NCBI GenBank assembly: GCA_021234155.1
Contig: JAJEKV010000011.1
Span: 7,055,132-7,119,131, forward strand
Source: Isoetes taiwanensis
Lineage: Eukaryota > Streptophyta > Lycopodiopsida > Isoetales > Isoetaceae
DNA length: 64,000 nucleotides
Direction: 5' to 3'
In this document: one piece after another, positions 36,456 to 47,297 of the stretch
Numbering within the stretch: the stretch's first letter is position 1
Layout: each line of letters begins with the position of its first letter
The notes under the pieces: generated by a model
What the model was told of the DNA's origin: nothing
The model's database searches: none
The model's input: only the letters and a program-made list of their open reading frames with translations
Program-made: the position numbers and the translations under genes

Positions 36456-36463
36456 AGTAGTGG

Positions 36464-37147
36464 ATGGCTTCAATGGCTCACGTTAAGCAGCAACCCTTCT
36501 CGGGAAGCAGCCCATCTTATTCTAGAGCTCGGTCTTCTTCAAATCTACTTATGTCCAACCATAGCCATAGCCAAATCCTTTCGGTGGCAAATGCAACTTG
36601 TTTTATCGACTTCATGATCGATCCGCAAACTTCCGCTCCTTTTTTTTCTTCTGCGCCGTTCCAACCTGCGGATTCTTCCCCATCCCCTGCTTGGCATCCT
36701 TTAGAAATGCATATTTTTGCACCAATTCCGACCCAAACTGCCCAAGAATCCTCCAATCCGGCTACCTCTGCCATTTTGAGCAGCTATGAGCTTCTGGGCA
36801 GTGCGGATTGGCAGCAATTCATAGACCCAAGTATTCATTTCAAAGATTTGGCCCCTGTTTCTTCAAATCCAGTACCTCCAGTTGCTCCAGTTCAACAAAC
36901 TAAGTTGAACGAGATATGGAGCCCTAGTTCCAGCGGCGACGGCCTAGGTCTGGCAGTGGATCCGGCAAAGGGGGGCTCTCTTTACAAGGGATTAACAACT
37001 GCTTTGCAGATTTTCCCTCAGATCCAGGTTTTGGCGGAAAGAGCTGCAAGAATGGCTTCTTTTGCGAGCAGAAATTTTAGCCAGGCAAATCAAGGCGAAA
37101 GCAGGAGATGCAGCTTCAAGTGTCGTGTTGCAGATGCAGACACTTGA
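36464..37147 (+). pseudogene. N-terminal part of a CIB-like bHLH transcription factor gene
   Basis: The 227-codon frame matches the region upstream of the DNA-binding domain in the CIB/bHLH49-62-77-78 group of plant bHLH factors. It has LLGSADWQQFIDPSIHFKDL, then a short proline-rich linker, KLNEIWSPSSSGDGLGLAVDP, YKGLTTALQ, and the AERAARMASFASRNFS motif (family form ERAARFSCF..NFS). After this the similarity stops and the frame ends in unrelated sequence, with no basic helix-loop-helix region found downstream. The start Met lies at the right GAT duplication of the CACTA element, so that transposon landed at or just before the start. Without its DNA-binding part it is a fragment, probably captured by the Helitron that ends at 38904. 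Confidence 0.65.
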
Positions 37148-37707
37148 AAAGATGGATCAACCAGAGCATTGGAAAAAGGATCGCCCAAATGGCGTCGGAG
37201 TTTTGTATGCACGGGCAAGCACAGGTCTAATGGCCGCAATGAATGCAGTGTATTAATGGCCGCAGTAAATGCAAAGTGGGTACCGTAGGATCTTGGCCGT
37301 GGAAATTTGATTGGAAGTTGCTAAGAAGATGCGAAAATTGAGGCAATTAGTGCCTCCGATGAGGTGGCAGTTGTCACTTAATAATTTGCTATATTTTGAA
37401 TAATTATTAAGACGTAGGGTTTAGCATTTTTATTTGGCGACGTGGCAGAAATTATTGCGGGGGCACAATTCACAGCTGATTTGACCATTTTCTCTCCGGC
37501 AACAGCTAGCCGCCATAGCCAAGCTTCTATCTAATGCCGCTAGCCGCTTCTGTAGCTTCTATCTAATGCCGGATCTGCATCTTTGGCATTGCGCCTCTGC
37601 TCGAAGGCCCGCTCAGCTATGCATTTCAAGGATCTTATAAGAGCAGCAAAGCATGCATGGCCTCTGTCTATGTTATTCTTTGAATCGATGGAGCTCCCTG
37701 TTATATC

Positions 37708-37860
37708 TCATGTCTGTTGTTTCTTTTCCTCTATTGCAGTACCCTCGGCCAGAAACTCGGGATTAACACAATATGTCAAAGAAATGCCCTTACTATTATG
37801 GGTTAGAATTTTTTCATTAGCTTCTGCGGTTTTCCTCCGTCCATTCAAATCCTTAGCAAA
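37708..37860 (-). pseudogene. UDP-glucose 6-dehydrogenase fragment
   Basis: The minus strand reads KTAEANEKILTHNSKGIS followed shortly by NPEFLAEGTAIE. These match the conserved part of UDP-glucose dehydrogenase (KTAEAIEKIL, then NPEFLAEGTAI), which makes UDP-glucuronate for cell walls. About 50 codons are present; neither NAD-binding nor catalytic Cys regions are visible, and sequence on both sides is unrelated. It is a captured or shuffled fragment, antisense to the adjacent bHLH fragment. Confidence 0.7.
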
Positions 37861-38164
37861 ATCACACATAATCATGCCCAAACTCTGTCTCTGCTTAGCA
37901 TTGCCCATGTTTATCATTTCCCATGGAGTTGCATCTCTAAAAAATGCCTACCAGAAGGGCATATCTCAGTGCCATCCAGATCATTATTCTGACATGGGAG
38001 GCTGGAAAATCGTTGCAGAGGAGATCACGCCCTTTTCTAGTTCCGGCCATGATGATGCTTCTTCTTCTTCCGGTCTAAGCTCGTTTTTCTGACAGCTTTC
38101 CTTGATTGGCTATGCCGGAATAGCCACTCTAGGTCACTGCAGCTATGGCAGGGCGTTTATTTTG

Positions 38165-38810
38165 AACATTTCAATGACTCCATTCGTCTTGCAGATTATT
38201 GAGCTAAAAAATCTCATGTTCTCTGGTATGAATGCATTGTTTGGCATTTTGTAATCCGTTTTTTATCCTCTATTTTTTTCTAACTTGCATTTGATTCCTC
38301 AGTGATTTTGATGTCTGGCATATCTGAACTGCTTGGCTTATCTGGCATTGCATTTTCTTCTGCCTCTTCATTTGTAGGCCGTGTCATCTTCTCTAAAGTC
38401 TCAAAGAAAGATCGGAGGAAACGACATACCTTATCCTCGTATTCAAAAGAAACACTGCGTTTTCCTTGCATCAGAGCAACTCTCGAAGCTGTGCTGGCCG
38501 AAAAAAAAATCAAGGACACAACCGTCCATTGGAACCAATTCCTTTACCATTGCACAAATATAGGAAGTCTTTGCCTGGCTCTTATGGACGAAGTCACCAT
38601 CGCTGCCCAAGAGAACTTGGGTTTACCTGTAAAATACTCCAAATATTTTTTCTTCGTTTTCAAATCTACCTCCTCATCACCAGTTATTGGATATTTCGGA
38701 AGGGGCGTGCTCTTGGGTGCACTGGTCACCTGAGTTAGCCTTAACTCAAGCTTCGGCTTCACAGGCAACACATGGGCCTCACTTCTGTTTATCGTGATAT
38801 GGGTCACGTA
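38165..38810. other. Unassigned sequence with open frames on both strands
   Basis: Between the UDP-glucose dehydrogenase fragment and the Helitron terminus both strands are unusually open (143 codons on +, 79 and 87 on -). The minus-strand readings (FSWAAMVTSSIRARQRLP; SFEYEDKVCRFLRSFFETLEKM) look more protein-like, which suggests another captured fragment. I cannot assign it. Confidence 0.35.
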
Positions 38811-38876
38811 ATACTGAAACTCTTTGATATTTTTTTTGCCATTCTCTTGAATATCATTTACACGTTCTTAACTTAT

Positions 38877-38905
38877 GCCCAGCAACGCTGGGCAGCATTA
38901 CTAGT
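38877..38905 (+). repeat. Helitron 3' terminus, copy 3
   Basis: Hairpin GCCCAGC-AAC-GCTGGGC at 38877-38893, seven bases (AGCATTA), CTAG at 38901-38904, then T. One spacer base differs from copy 1. No purine tract precedes it; gene fragments do. Confidence 0.75.
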
Positions 38906-39182
38906 AACTTATTGATATTGTCAATTAGGCACAATTGTGGCCTTCTTTGTAGTTGTCCCATTTTGTGAAATGACATTGGCAGAAGAAGATTGGTAGATGA
39001 AATTGACAAAGTTTAATGCATTCATCGCCCATTGTTCTAAAGGCAATTATAAACACATTTGGTAAAATCTAAGACCACACCATCATGTCAAGGATGTTAT
39101 TCAGATGTCCTGATTAGGAAGGATGAAATATGTAAGTAGAATTTGCATATCAAACACCAATTGGGAAATAGAATTTACAGAA

Positions 39183-41306
39183 TCAATTTGGTAGTCCAAG
39201 CATGTGGGATTGCCGTTCTGGATTAGAATCGCTATTGGCCAAAGGCAAGGATGCATAGCCTTTAGGAGTTGCCATCATTTTCATGACCAATTTAGGTGGA
39301 TTGTTGCCCAAATCAATGGTGGCAGACCAACGAGGATATTGAACAGAATGTACAATCAGGATCACATTACCAGCATCTTCAGAAGCTATTTTGTATTCAT
39401 ATGTTATTGCCTTTGCTGGACCATTTGGGGCGCCCGTAAATCGAGTCCGGGATGTGGTGTTTCCGGACTTTTTTTGTGGTGTTTCTGGCCACCGTTATCA
39501 GCCACTGTGCACTTCACAGTTTTAAGCACAGAATCAACTGTTTTAGTCATTTTTTGCTTGATCCGGCTCTATCTGAGCTCAAATCACTTCCTCTCTTCAT
39601 CAAACTAGTGTTAAAGAGGAAGACAAAGCGATTGGAAGGGCTTTTGAAGCATTTCAAGCCGTCCAGGGAGCTGCAAGAAGGATCCGACCAAAGATTTTGG
39701 CTCCGCCGCGCAGTTTCGCGCTTGGTTTTTGGCCAGAAATACCACTTTTTGGCCAGAAACACCACTTCCAGAAGCATTGGGTGTTTCTGGACGTCCAGAA
39801 ACACCATAGGCAAATTGTCCAGAAACACCACATACCGGACTCGATTTACGGGCGCCCGACCATTTGACCTTTCCGTTTTGATGATAAGTGCCCTGCCATC
39901 GTGGAAAATGCGCATCCAAAACGTTACGCAGTAGAGCCAAGTCAATTCAAAGCTCACCTGGATCGTTCCATGTAGTATTTCAACTTTTGGATCTTTTAAG
40001 GGCTCTGGAGGGGACGCCCGTAGCTCTGGAGGTGGATCAGAACCTTCAACTGCCAGTAATTCTTGCATAACAATCCAAAGTTCTTCACATATCACTTCAA
40101 AGGAGGGGCGGTCAAGGTGATCTATTTCCATAGACTGCGTAATTAAATTCTTCAGAATAGACTGCTCGTTTTCAGAAAGAAAGTTTGTACAAGTAACACC
40201 AAAACTATAAACATCAACACATCGTGTATATTTTCCCACATCTTTCTTCATTTCGGGGGCCATGTACTTTCCTGTGCCTTGTTTCGTAGTATGTTCCTCA
40301 CTGGGAGGATCACCCTTAGGGTCAGCACCCTCGTTGTCCCCTTCAACATCAAATGTATAATCACAAAAGTCCCCTTTACTTTTACCAAAATCAGCAACCT
40401 TCACCAGATAGTATTGGTTATCTGTATCTTTACCACTCTCTTTCTTCAACAAAATATTCCTTGGTTTCAGATCACGATGGATCACGTTTTGGCTATGCAA
40501 GAACCGCATTCCCTTAGCCATCTGAATTATTATTTCAATTAAGTCTGTCGGACTCCTAGACAACTGAGATCTAGACTGATTTCCATTTTGAATAAGCATT
40601 TCTAAGTCATGGTCCATGAGCTCCAGAATAAGGAAGACTTCTTCATTACTAGAGTCACTACGACCCAGTAACTTTAAGATGTGAGAGGAATCTAAAGCCT
40701 GCAATTTCAAACGCACAAGTTCTCCTCTAAGATGGGCTTCGCATCCGGTGTTAATTTCTTTGACAGCAACCATTAATCCTTTCCCCTTCCAGTTTGCTTT
40801 ATATACGCATGCATAAGCACCAGGTTGTCCCAAGGCATCATAAGGCGGCCCAAGATCTGTACAGCAAACTACTGGAAGACAGCTTATATCGGCAGGACTC
40901 TGCTTAAAGTTAAGTGCTTGTGCTTTCAGAAAGGCACAATCATTCTCTATCTTATCAGAAATTTCTTTCAGAACATCATTAGAATCCTTATTCATCAATC
41001 TATTCATTATAGTGGCATACCTCCCAAAATCATCAATAATTTCAGCAAACTCACCTGGGCTTGCTTGATGGCCTTCCCTAGCATAGCTGACCAACTCATG
41101 CGCCTTATTCAAACTCTGAGCATGTAAGATCCCACTTTCTGAGTCCCTATTTGAGTTCCAATATTTTTCCATATCTCCAAATATTCTTTAGCATTTTGTG
41201 CTAGAGATAGTAGGCATTGATGCAGCGTACTTTTACTTTCCCTCTCCTCTATAATCTCTTCTGCACTTCTGGACACCGCATCTAGCCAATCGCGAGAAAC
41301 ATCCAT
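39183..41306 (-). pseudogene. Helical-bundle / protein kinase / A9-like protein gene split by a transposon
   Basis: The frame starts MDVSRDWLDAV (41306; a Met at 41372 is an alternative). It has an N-terminal helical region like the Mid1/MLKL-type bundle, a kinase domain and a C-terminal A9-like (AIR9-type) domain. Kinase motifs are VAVKEI (Lys), IHRDLKPRNIL (catalytic Asp), VADFGKS (DFG), KYMAPEM and RPSFEVICEELW. The glycine loop is unusual (LGQPGAYACV). The kinase looks active in principle, as a Ser/Thr (RD) type. Two lesions are seen: a one-base frameshift near 41,110-41,170 between the first helices, and the 430-bp insertion at 39428-39857 that splits the A9-like domain after KTERSNG. 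Removing the insertion and one duplication copy restores the downstream frame (SVQYPRWSATIDLG, ending MLGLPN). Translation into the insertion adds about 80 foreign residues. Confidence 0.75.
39428..39857. mobile_element. Mutator-like MITE, 430 bp, inserted in the kinase gene
   Basis: The ends are long inverted repeats beginning GGGCGCCCGTAAATCGAGTC and agreeing over about 40 bases with two differences. The flanks are a perfect 9-bp duplication, GACCATTTG, at 39419-39427 and 39858-39866, which is the Mutator hallmark. The interior codes for nothing recognisable and contains a small inverted repeat GTGTTTCTGGACGTCCAGAAACAC around 39,780. The related fragment at 16.4-16.7 kb has no insertion here. 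Confidence 0.85.
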
Positions 41307-42006
41307 TGCCAAATTCTGAAGTATGAGAGACCATAGAGATTTAGTGAAGCAGCGCAACAGACTGAAATGCAAAGCATAGTTGATAATTTCTAGGCGAGCG
41401 CCTTATATATTGGCCATCGTCGTGTTTCAATTCAACCACGGCATATCTTAGTGCCGGTGTTTGATCCTCAAACTACCCAGCTTTTTTTTTTTCCTTTTGA
41501 CTTTTTTCAGTTTAGCCTGGTTCAATCACTACAGTATTTAAGTTACTGGGATTGATTTCTACCTCACAAAAAGGGAAGTAATCTTGTATATAAGCGGGAA
41601 TTTAAAATTGAATTATACTTTTCGCACCGGGCATCAAGCATGAACGTTTAATTAACTAAAATCAAAGACAGACAAGTTGCATCGTGTGAGACATTTTCCG
41701 TGTTTTCTGGGTCAACAAAAGAGAGAAATAAGAGAAGAATAGGATTCACATGGCCTTTTTGCGGTATTTCAGCCGAGCCTGTTGCGAACTCAGTAAGACG
41801 AAATTTGATTGAAAGATTCGTTCCTTCACGGATTTCTATCTTCTATCACAATGAATCTTTATTCAAATCTAAAATTTAGGTACCAAATGGAATCGTGATT
41901 TAGTAGCTGCGTTGCCAGCGTTGGCAAACATAACAGCCTTCGTTGATGATTTCCCAAAAGGTATGTCTTGATAAGTAGATTCCAGTATTCTTCCAGTCAG
42001 TAGCAA

Positions 42007-43687
42007 ATGAAAATCGTGCATCCCTCGACCTCAGAACTACAAAAGAGGCAACAGTCACCCACTCAAGTTTGTTCAAATTTTCCTGAAAAGGAGCTATTGG
42101 CAAAGCTACACGAATTATATGGAAAGGAAATGGCGGAATCTTTGTCGCATCTGTTGGAGAAGATACAGTCAATTGCTAACCAGCATAAGCACCTATTGGA
42201 GTCCAATTCCGTAAAGACTTGGTTGGATAAGGTCAATAAGTTCTTGGAGGATCTTCTCGAGTAAGTTGTGTTGGAATCTCATTTGATCTGTTCATTGCGC
42301 TGTGCTCATATGCAACAGGAAAAAGGCTGCCCTTGAAGTTCTCATTGATGTTGGCATAGACATTCATACACGTTCCCTAAAGGCAACAGCTGAATATGCC
42401 CATGCAGTCACTGAAAATGAAAATGCCACTGAAAATGAAAATGCCGAAAATGAAAATGAAAATGAAAATGCAGCCACTGAAAATGAAAATGCAGTCACTG
42501 AAAATGAAAATGAAAAGGGACTTAGTTCTGTGGAAAAGGATGTTAAGATTGAATGTTTTTCTCTTATGAAATTAAAAGGTGGAAAGTATTCTGCTCTCAG
42601 CTCGATGGCTGTCTACGCGGAGAAGTACATGCAGTGCTGGATCAATGACTTTGGTCAGGAATTAAAATCAAGATTGAAAGAGGCAAGGGCAGTAGCAGCT
42701 TGGCTTGTTACAGTTTTGAAGATGGCCCATGACCTTTGTGTCGAGCAAACTTCTTTAATGCCAAGTGGAGACCAATTTCTTGAGGTGGTTGATGATTTTA
42801 GAGGATACACACGAATCATGAACAGTCTATTGAAAGGTGCCATTTCTTCTAAAAATAATGTTGGGCTAGACTTGATTCTCCATTTGCAAAGGAAAGTGGA
42901 AAGTGATTGTAGATTTCTAAAGAGTACTATTGTGATGGTTTTTAAAGGTAATAAATGCCAGTCAATAGATCGTGCAGTTGCTTGGGCAGATCTACACGTT
43001 GAGGACTGTAGTCCATGGAAGAGTAACTTTGTGGATGATGCTATCTCGAAAGCTTTTTTGGGAAAGATGCCTGTTCTGCTAAAAAAATTAGGACCTAAAG
43101 ATAGTCTCAGGGCACCGCAATTCCAACATCTAAAATGCTCCCACAACGCACGATTTATTGGTCATTCAGAAAATGAAAATGCAAAGTTCCTTATTCTCGA
43201 ACATATGGAGGAAGATTGGTCAACATTGGACAATAAAAAGCTTCGGTTTTCATTTGCAGAAGGAATTAATATAATGATACAAGTTGCGAAAGCAATGAGG
43301 CACCTGCATGAGAATCATAAAAATCAGCCCCTTGGTGGATGGCTACATCCACAAACAATATTCTTTCGTAAAAGGAATGGATATTATTTAGTCAAAATAG
43401 ATGATGATGCAACACATGAGCAAGATTCTTTGCCAAATGAAGATGACGTTTTCAGATTTACTATCTTGTGGCGTTTATTTGGTGATCAGCAACGATTCCT
43501 ACCAAAGAAATTACACGAATTGTATGACAGTTGCTCGGCACCGGATCCCTCCCAACGTCCTAGCTTTCAGAATATATGTGATCAACTTTGGATTGTGTTA
43601 GAAGAAGTATTAATGGGCTCCATTGGTATTGGGTACGCAATCTTCCCTTTATGCCATGCTTACTTTTGCTCAAAGCTGACAAGCTAA
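42007..43687 (+). CDS. Helical-bundle / pseudokinase protein
   Basis: Exon 1 is 42007-42260 (MKIVHPSTSELQ). A 58-base intron (42261-42318, GTAAGT to CAACAG) joins in frame to exon 2, giving about 540 residues. Order: helical N-terminal region; an Asn/Glu/Ala-rich insert from repeats of GAAAATG (residues about 115-150); a second helical region (EKYMQCWINDFGQELK to ESDCRFLK) like that of the kinase at 39-41 kb; then a degenerate kinase fold. Where the catalytic loop should be it reads LGGWLHPQTIFF, with no HRD; DFG is replaced by KIDDDA, and there is no APE. SQRPSFQNICDQLWIVLEE marks the end of the C-lobe. It is therefore a pseudokinase. The last 20 residues (IGYAIFPLCHAYF) may be read-through of an intron, so an A9-like exon could follow. 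It is divergent to the kinase gene, 700 bases apart. Confidence 0.65.
42261..42318 (+). other. Intron of the pseudokinase gene
   Basis: Donor CGA|GTAAGT, acceptor GCAACAG|G. Splicing yields LLEKKAALEVL in frame. At 58 bases it is short, near the lower limit for plants. Confidence 0.6.
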
Positions 43688-44922
43688 TGCTGTACTTTGG
43701 CAAAGAAGGTCCGAAGAAGTCGTAACTAGCAAAGCTATTTCAAGATTCGAAAGCGATCTTACAGGTCAGTTATGTGCTATAGTACGGATAAGTTGATTCA
43801 ATTTCATTTAATTCATTATCATACTAGTTCGGACCCTCAGTCAGACAGTTTAATCGCCATGACTCATGTCATGAGCACTAACATTAGTCCAACTTTCCTC
43901 ATTTACAACAAAATTCAACTCCTGTAGTGCTTTATGAAGAAATGCACCTAGCTTACCCAATGGCATAGAGGCAACAATGCAAATTTTTTCCTCAAACCAA
44001 TCTTCTACTAATAGGCATCTGCAACAGTGCAAAATCTGAATTCTCTAGATCAGTCACCCACTCAAGTGTGCTTGTGCCATAATCCCAAGTTTTTTACTAG
44101 CACATTGTAATGCTAAGGTATTCCATTATAACATAAGAGAAAACTGAATTCACCTCATGGCATTGTCCAAGATCACTTTCCAATTTGGTATTCACTCAAA
44201 ATTCATTCTATCCGACAACTGTCACTTTCGTCTTTTGTATGTTTACTGTCATTCCCAAGTTTCATAACAGAATGATTCTGCTTTCGAAGCTCTGGTTTAG
44301 TTCAAAGAAAAACTACATCAGCTGCATATTAGGAGTTTAGATACATTCTTTATTTTGGTTGGTTTTTATCTTCTGAAAACTTGTCAAAGAGAAGGGAAGC
44401 TCAACAAATCTTTCTGGGATAAGTTTACAACTTTTTCCTAGCTCTATAGAAACATCATGTGCAAATCCATTTTCCAATTTGCTACAGGTCACTCGAACAA
44501 AAGCTTTAAGCAAAGAAAGCCGCAATAAAGGGAGTACTCTATTCCCTTTGCATCTTCTACTCTCACACAAAACGTGAAAAGGCTTGTTCAAGTGCATAAC
44601 TCTAGTCTCTCCTATCATGAACCAAATCGTGCCTCACTCTATGGAGTGGACTAATGATGATATAATGTGCATATAGTCACACATCTTCTTCCCACATGCT
44701 AACTTTCCTTTTTAAGACAATCTCAAATAATTTTGCCGTTATCATTCTATAGTTTCTAACCACATCCTGATCTCTATATCTCTATCTCTACGAATGGATC
44801 TATAATTTGTTACAACATCCTTATCTCCACCTATAGGATGGGAAAAACTTGATTCAGACTGATTTAAACGTTTTAATTACTTTTTGATGTACGAGAGTGT
44901 CATCTCATCTCATGTTTATTGA
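43688..44922. other. Intergenic DNA between the two kinase-like genes
   Basis: No supportable gene. The first 100 bases may hold a further 3' exon of the pseudokinase gene (GTCCGAAGAAGTCG), which I could not join. A microsatellite-like TCTCTATATCTCTATCTCTA lies near 44,770. Confidence 0.35.
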
Positions 44923-45018
44923 GTGATGGGTTTTACCATTTGCGAAGCAAAATTTCACATTCTCAAAACTCTTTCTTATTATCTACAAGAAATTTATGGC
45001 GGCGGCCTTAACTGGGGC

Positions 45019-47297
45019 ATGGCAAGGTCTGGAGAAGAAGAGGAAGAAGAAGACGCCTACCATCGGGCTGCCAGGCCATCGCCAGAGCTTCAAACAAGGA
45101 CATTGCCGGAACTATGGTACCTTTCCTTCTCTTCTTTGGCAGCTGCGATAGTGGATAGTGCAAGCAACACTGAACAATGCTTGCTGCTCAGAACCAGGTG
45201 TTCCGAAGTGGTTGAATACTCTAGATACTGGAGAGCCTTTTTCCGCCAGGAATTTACAAATCCAAGCATTCACAAGGTCGGATCTGAACTAGTTTTGGTG
45301 CTTAATCGTGCACTGCAGCTTGTAAGAAAATACCAGCAAGAACAATGGCTTCACTCTGCTATAATTGGGCAGGAAAATACGGCAGAATTCGAGGATGTTC
45401 TAGAATATGTAACTCAATATGTGCAAATGATAAACAGAGTGATAAAAAACTGTGTTCAAGGAAATTTAGAGAAGGAAAAGCAGATCAAATATTTCATCAA
45501 GAAGGTGAAATATGATGGATCTACTGCCAAATCATGGTTGAAATTATATTCTGAGAATGATAGGACTACTTTGAGGATGAGACTGCCCCAATGGGTTAGA
45601 TTAGCGGAAGGGGTTAGAAATCCAAACAGGGTTCCAGAAGATCACCAGAATTTGTTAACCCTATTGGAAGAATGGATGGAAATGGAGAATCAGATCAGAC
45701 ACATTTCAGAAATGGGAATCCGTTATGACCCAGATGGGGAATTGGGTAAAGGGGGATTTGGGACTGTAAGAAAAGCCACTATGTTCGGCCTGCCTGTAGC
45801 AGTAAAAGAAACATCTCAAGAGCGAGAAAAACAAGAGCTAGAAATCATGGCTAAATTGCACCACCCACAAGTGGTCCAATTCATAGGCCATTACAGTGGT
45901 AACGGAAAGAATTTCTTCGTCATGGAGCTCATGCAAAAGGATTTAAGTAAGCTGATTAGAGAACGGCCTTTCACAGCACAAGAATCCGTGGAACTGATGC
46001 TACAAATAGCAAAAGGTATGCATTATTTGCACAGAAACAAAATAATTTACAGAGATATGAAGAGAAACATCCTGGTGAATGTAAAATCAAATAGCACTGA
46101 TGGGTCTTCTTATTTTCAAGTCAAGATTGGGCATTCACGGGCAGATTTTGATAGCAGGAATTCACTGACTTATCTTGGAACAATCAGATACAAGGCACCA
46201 GAAATGATCGAGTCAGGGCACTATTCTCTTCCTTGTGATGCATATAGTTTTGGGATCACTTGTTTTGAAATCCTAACCGGAAGAACACCAGGATTGGAAA
46301 GAATTTGGCCTCCTGGAATTCCTCCAAGTCTTAAATCTCTGATTACCGAATGCCTTGACCAGGATCCATACAAAAGACCAAATTTCGAAGCAATTTGTGA
46401 GAGGCTATGGGGGATTAAGGAGGATATTTTAACAGGTAACTATTTTGTTTCAGGCAAGTCAATCAAGCTTAATTCTGTTAAAGCTTCTAAGCTTCCAAGC
46501 TTTTCCGAAATAAAAGGTGCGAGTTCTCCAAATTCCAGAGGAATTGGAATTAGGGATCTGAGAATTGAAGGTTCAGGCTTAGTGGGTAAGAAAATCACTG
46601 CAAGATGGAGCTTTACAGCGCCATATCATATTATCATTGGTGTGTTCTTCAATGGTTCAAAGAAAAGTCAGGTGAAACTAAATCTCGTGTTTATGAGAAG
46701 CCCATCATTGTGGATCAAGAAGAAGAAGCATCCTACGTTCTTAATGCCAATGATCTAGAAGCAAAAGTTTCTATTTGTTGCTTGCCCATTAGCGAAGATT
46801 GCTCTACAGGAACACGTGAATCTGCAACCCTAACGAATATGGTTTCCTGTGATGAAGACCTTCAACGAAAGAGAAATCAGATTATGAGCTCCGGAAAGTT
46901 CAAATTTGTGTTAAATCCATCCAACAATTCCAATTGCAAGGAACTTCAATTGAATTCAAGCAGATACAAGCTGATTTTTAACTTCCATAAGAGCTTTGTT
47001 GAGGCTTATTCACCAGAGATGGAGATCAGCTTAACCAAATCAGATCCAAATTCTCTGCGATTGAAAAGTGCGAAAGGAACCGCTTATGTGCTTGAGTTTC
47101 AGGATTCTGCATCATGTAATTTGGCTGCCCTTGCTCTCAGAGACTTCAAAAAAAAGTATCATTTTCTTCCAGATCCGCTTCCACTAGCTCTACCTTTGTT
47201 GCTTCCCCTTGAACTGCTTTTGTTTCTGCAAATATGCAAATATGAGATTCCATTGATTCTATACAGAAAAAGTAACGATGGTTCTAAGTATGCCTGA
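45019..47297 (+). pseudogene. Helical-bundle / pseudokinase / A9-like protein, frameshifted
   Basis: I start at MARSGEEEEEEDAY (45019); an in-frame Met lies at 44923. The N-terminal part holds a helical region (SLAAAIVDSASNTEQCLLLR) of the Mid1/MLKL type to about residue 230. The kinase domain has a complete glycine loop GKGGFGTV, VAVKE and ELMQKDLSKLI. The catalytic loop is YRDMKRNIL, missing the Pro of HRDLKPxN, and DFG is replaced by IGHSR, so catalysis is unlikely. Then come YKAPEM and RPNFEAICERLW. After a linker an A9-like (AIR9-type) domain begins LRIEGSGLVGKKITARWSF and continues in another frame as YHWCVLQWFKEKSGE, YVLNANDLEAKVSICCLP. One lost base near 46,606 accounts for this. A last region (KFKFVLNPSNN to LALRDFKKKY) resembles the PH-like tail of AIR9. 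It is either a recent pseudogene or a sequence error. Confidence 0.7.

Larger units (their letters stand above)
28078..36462. mobile_element. CACTA (CMC/EnSpm) transposon, complete, carrying host gene sequence
   Basis: The left end begins CACTACTACAGAAT at 28078 and the right end is its inverted match (CACTACTAGAGGAT on the minus strand, ending 36462). Over 31 bases the two ends agree at 26 positions and both run into TTTGCGACGTC. The flanking three bases are GAT on each side (28075-28077, 36463-36465), the expected 3-bp target duplication. Arrays of GCGACGT lie inside both ends. No CACTA transposase is visible in the 8.4 kb. Instead there are exons of a plastid sigma factor, a small membrane-protein gene and GC-rich fragments, so this is a non-autonomous gene-carrying element. 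Confidence 0.88.

Noticed and set aside
36517-36774. Minus-strand frame of 85 codons
   Set aside because: It is opposite the bHLH-like fragment, whose + strand reading matches a known conserved pattern.
42655-43146. Antisense frame of 163 codons
   Set aside because: It lies opposite the pseudokinase exon, which has recognisable relatives in the window.
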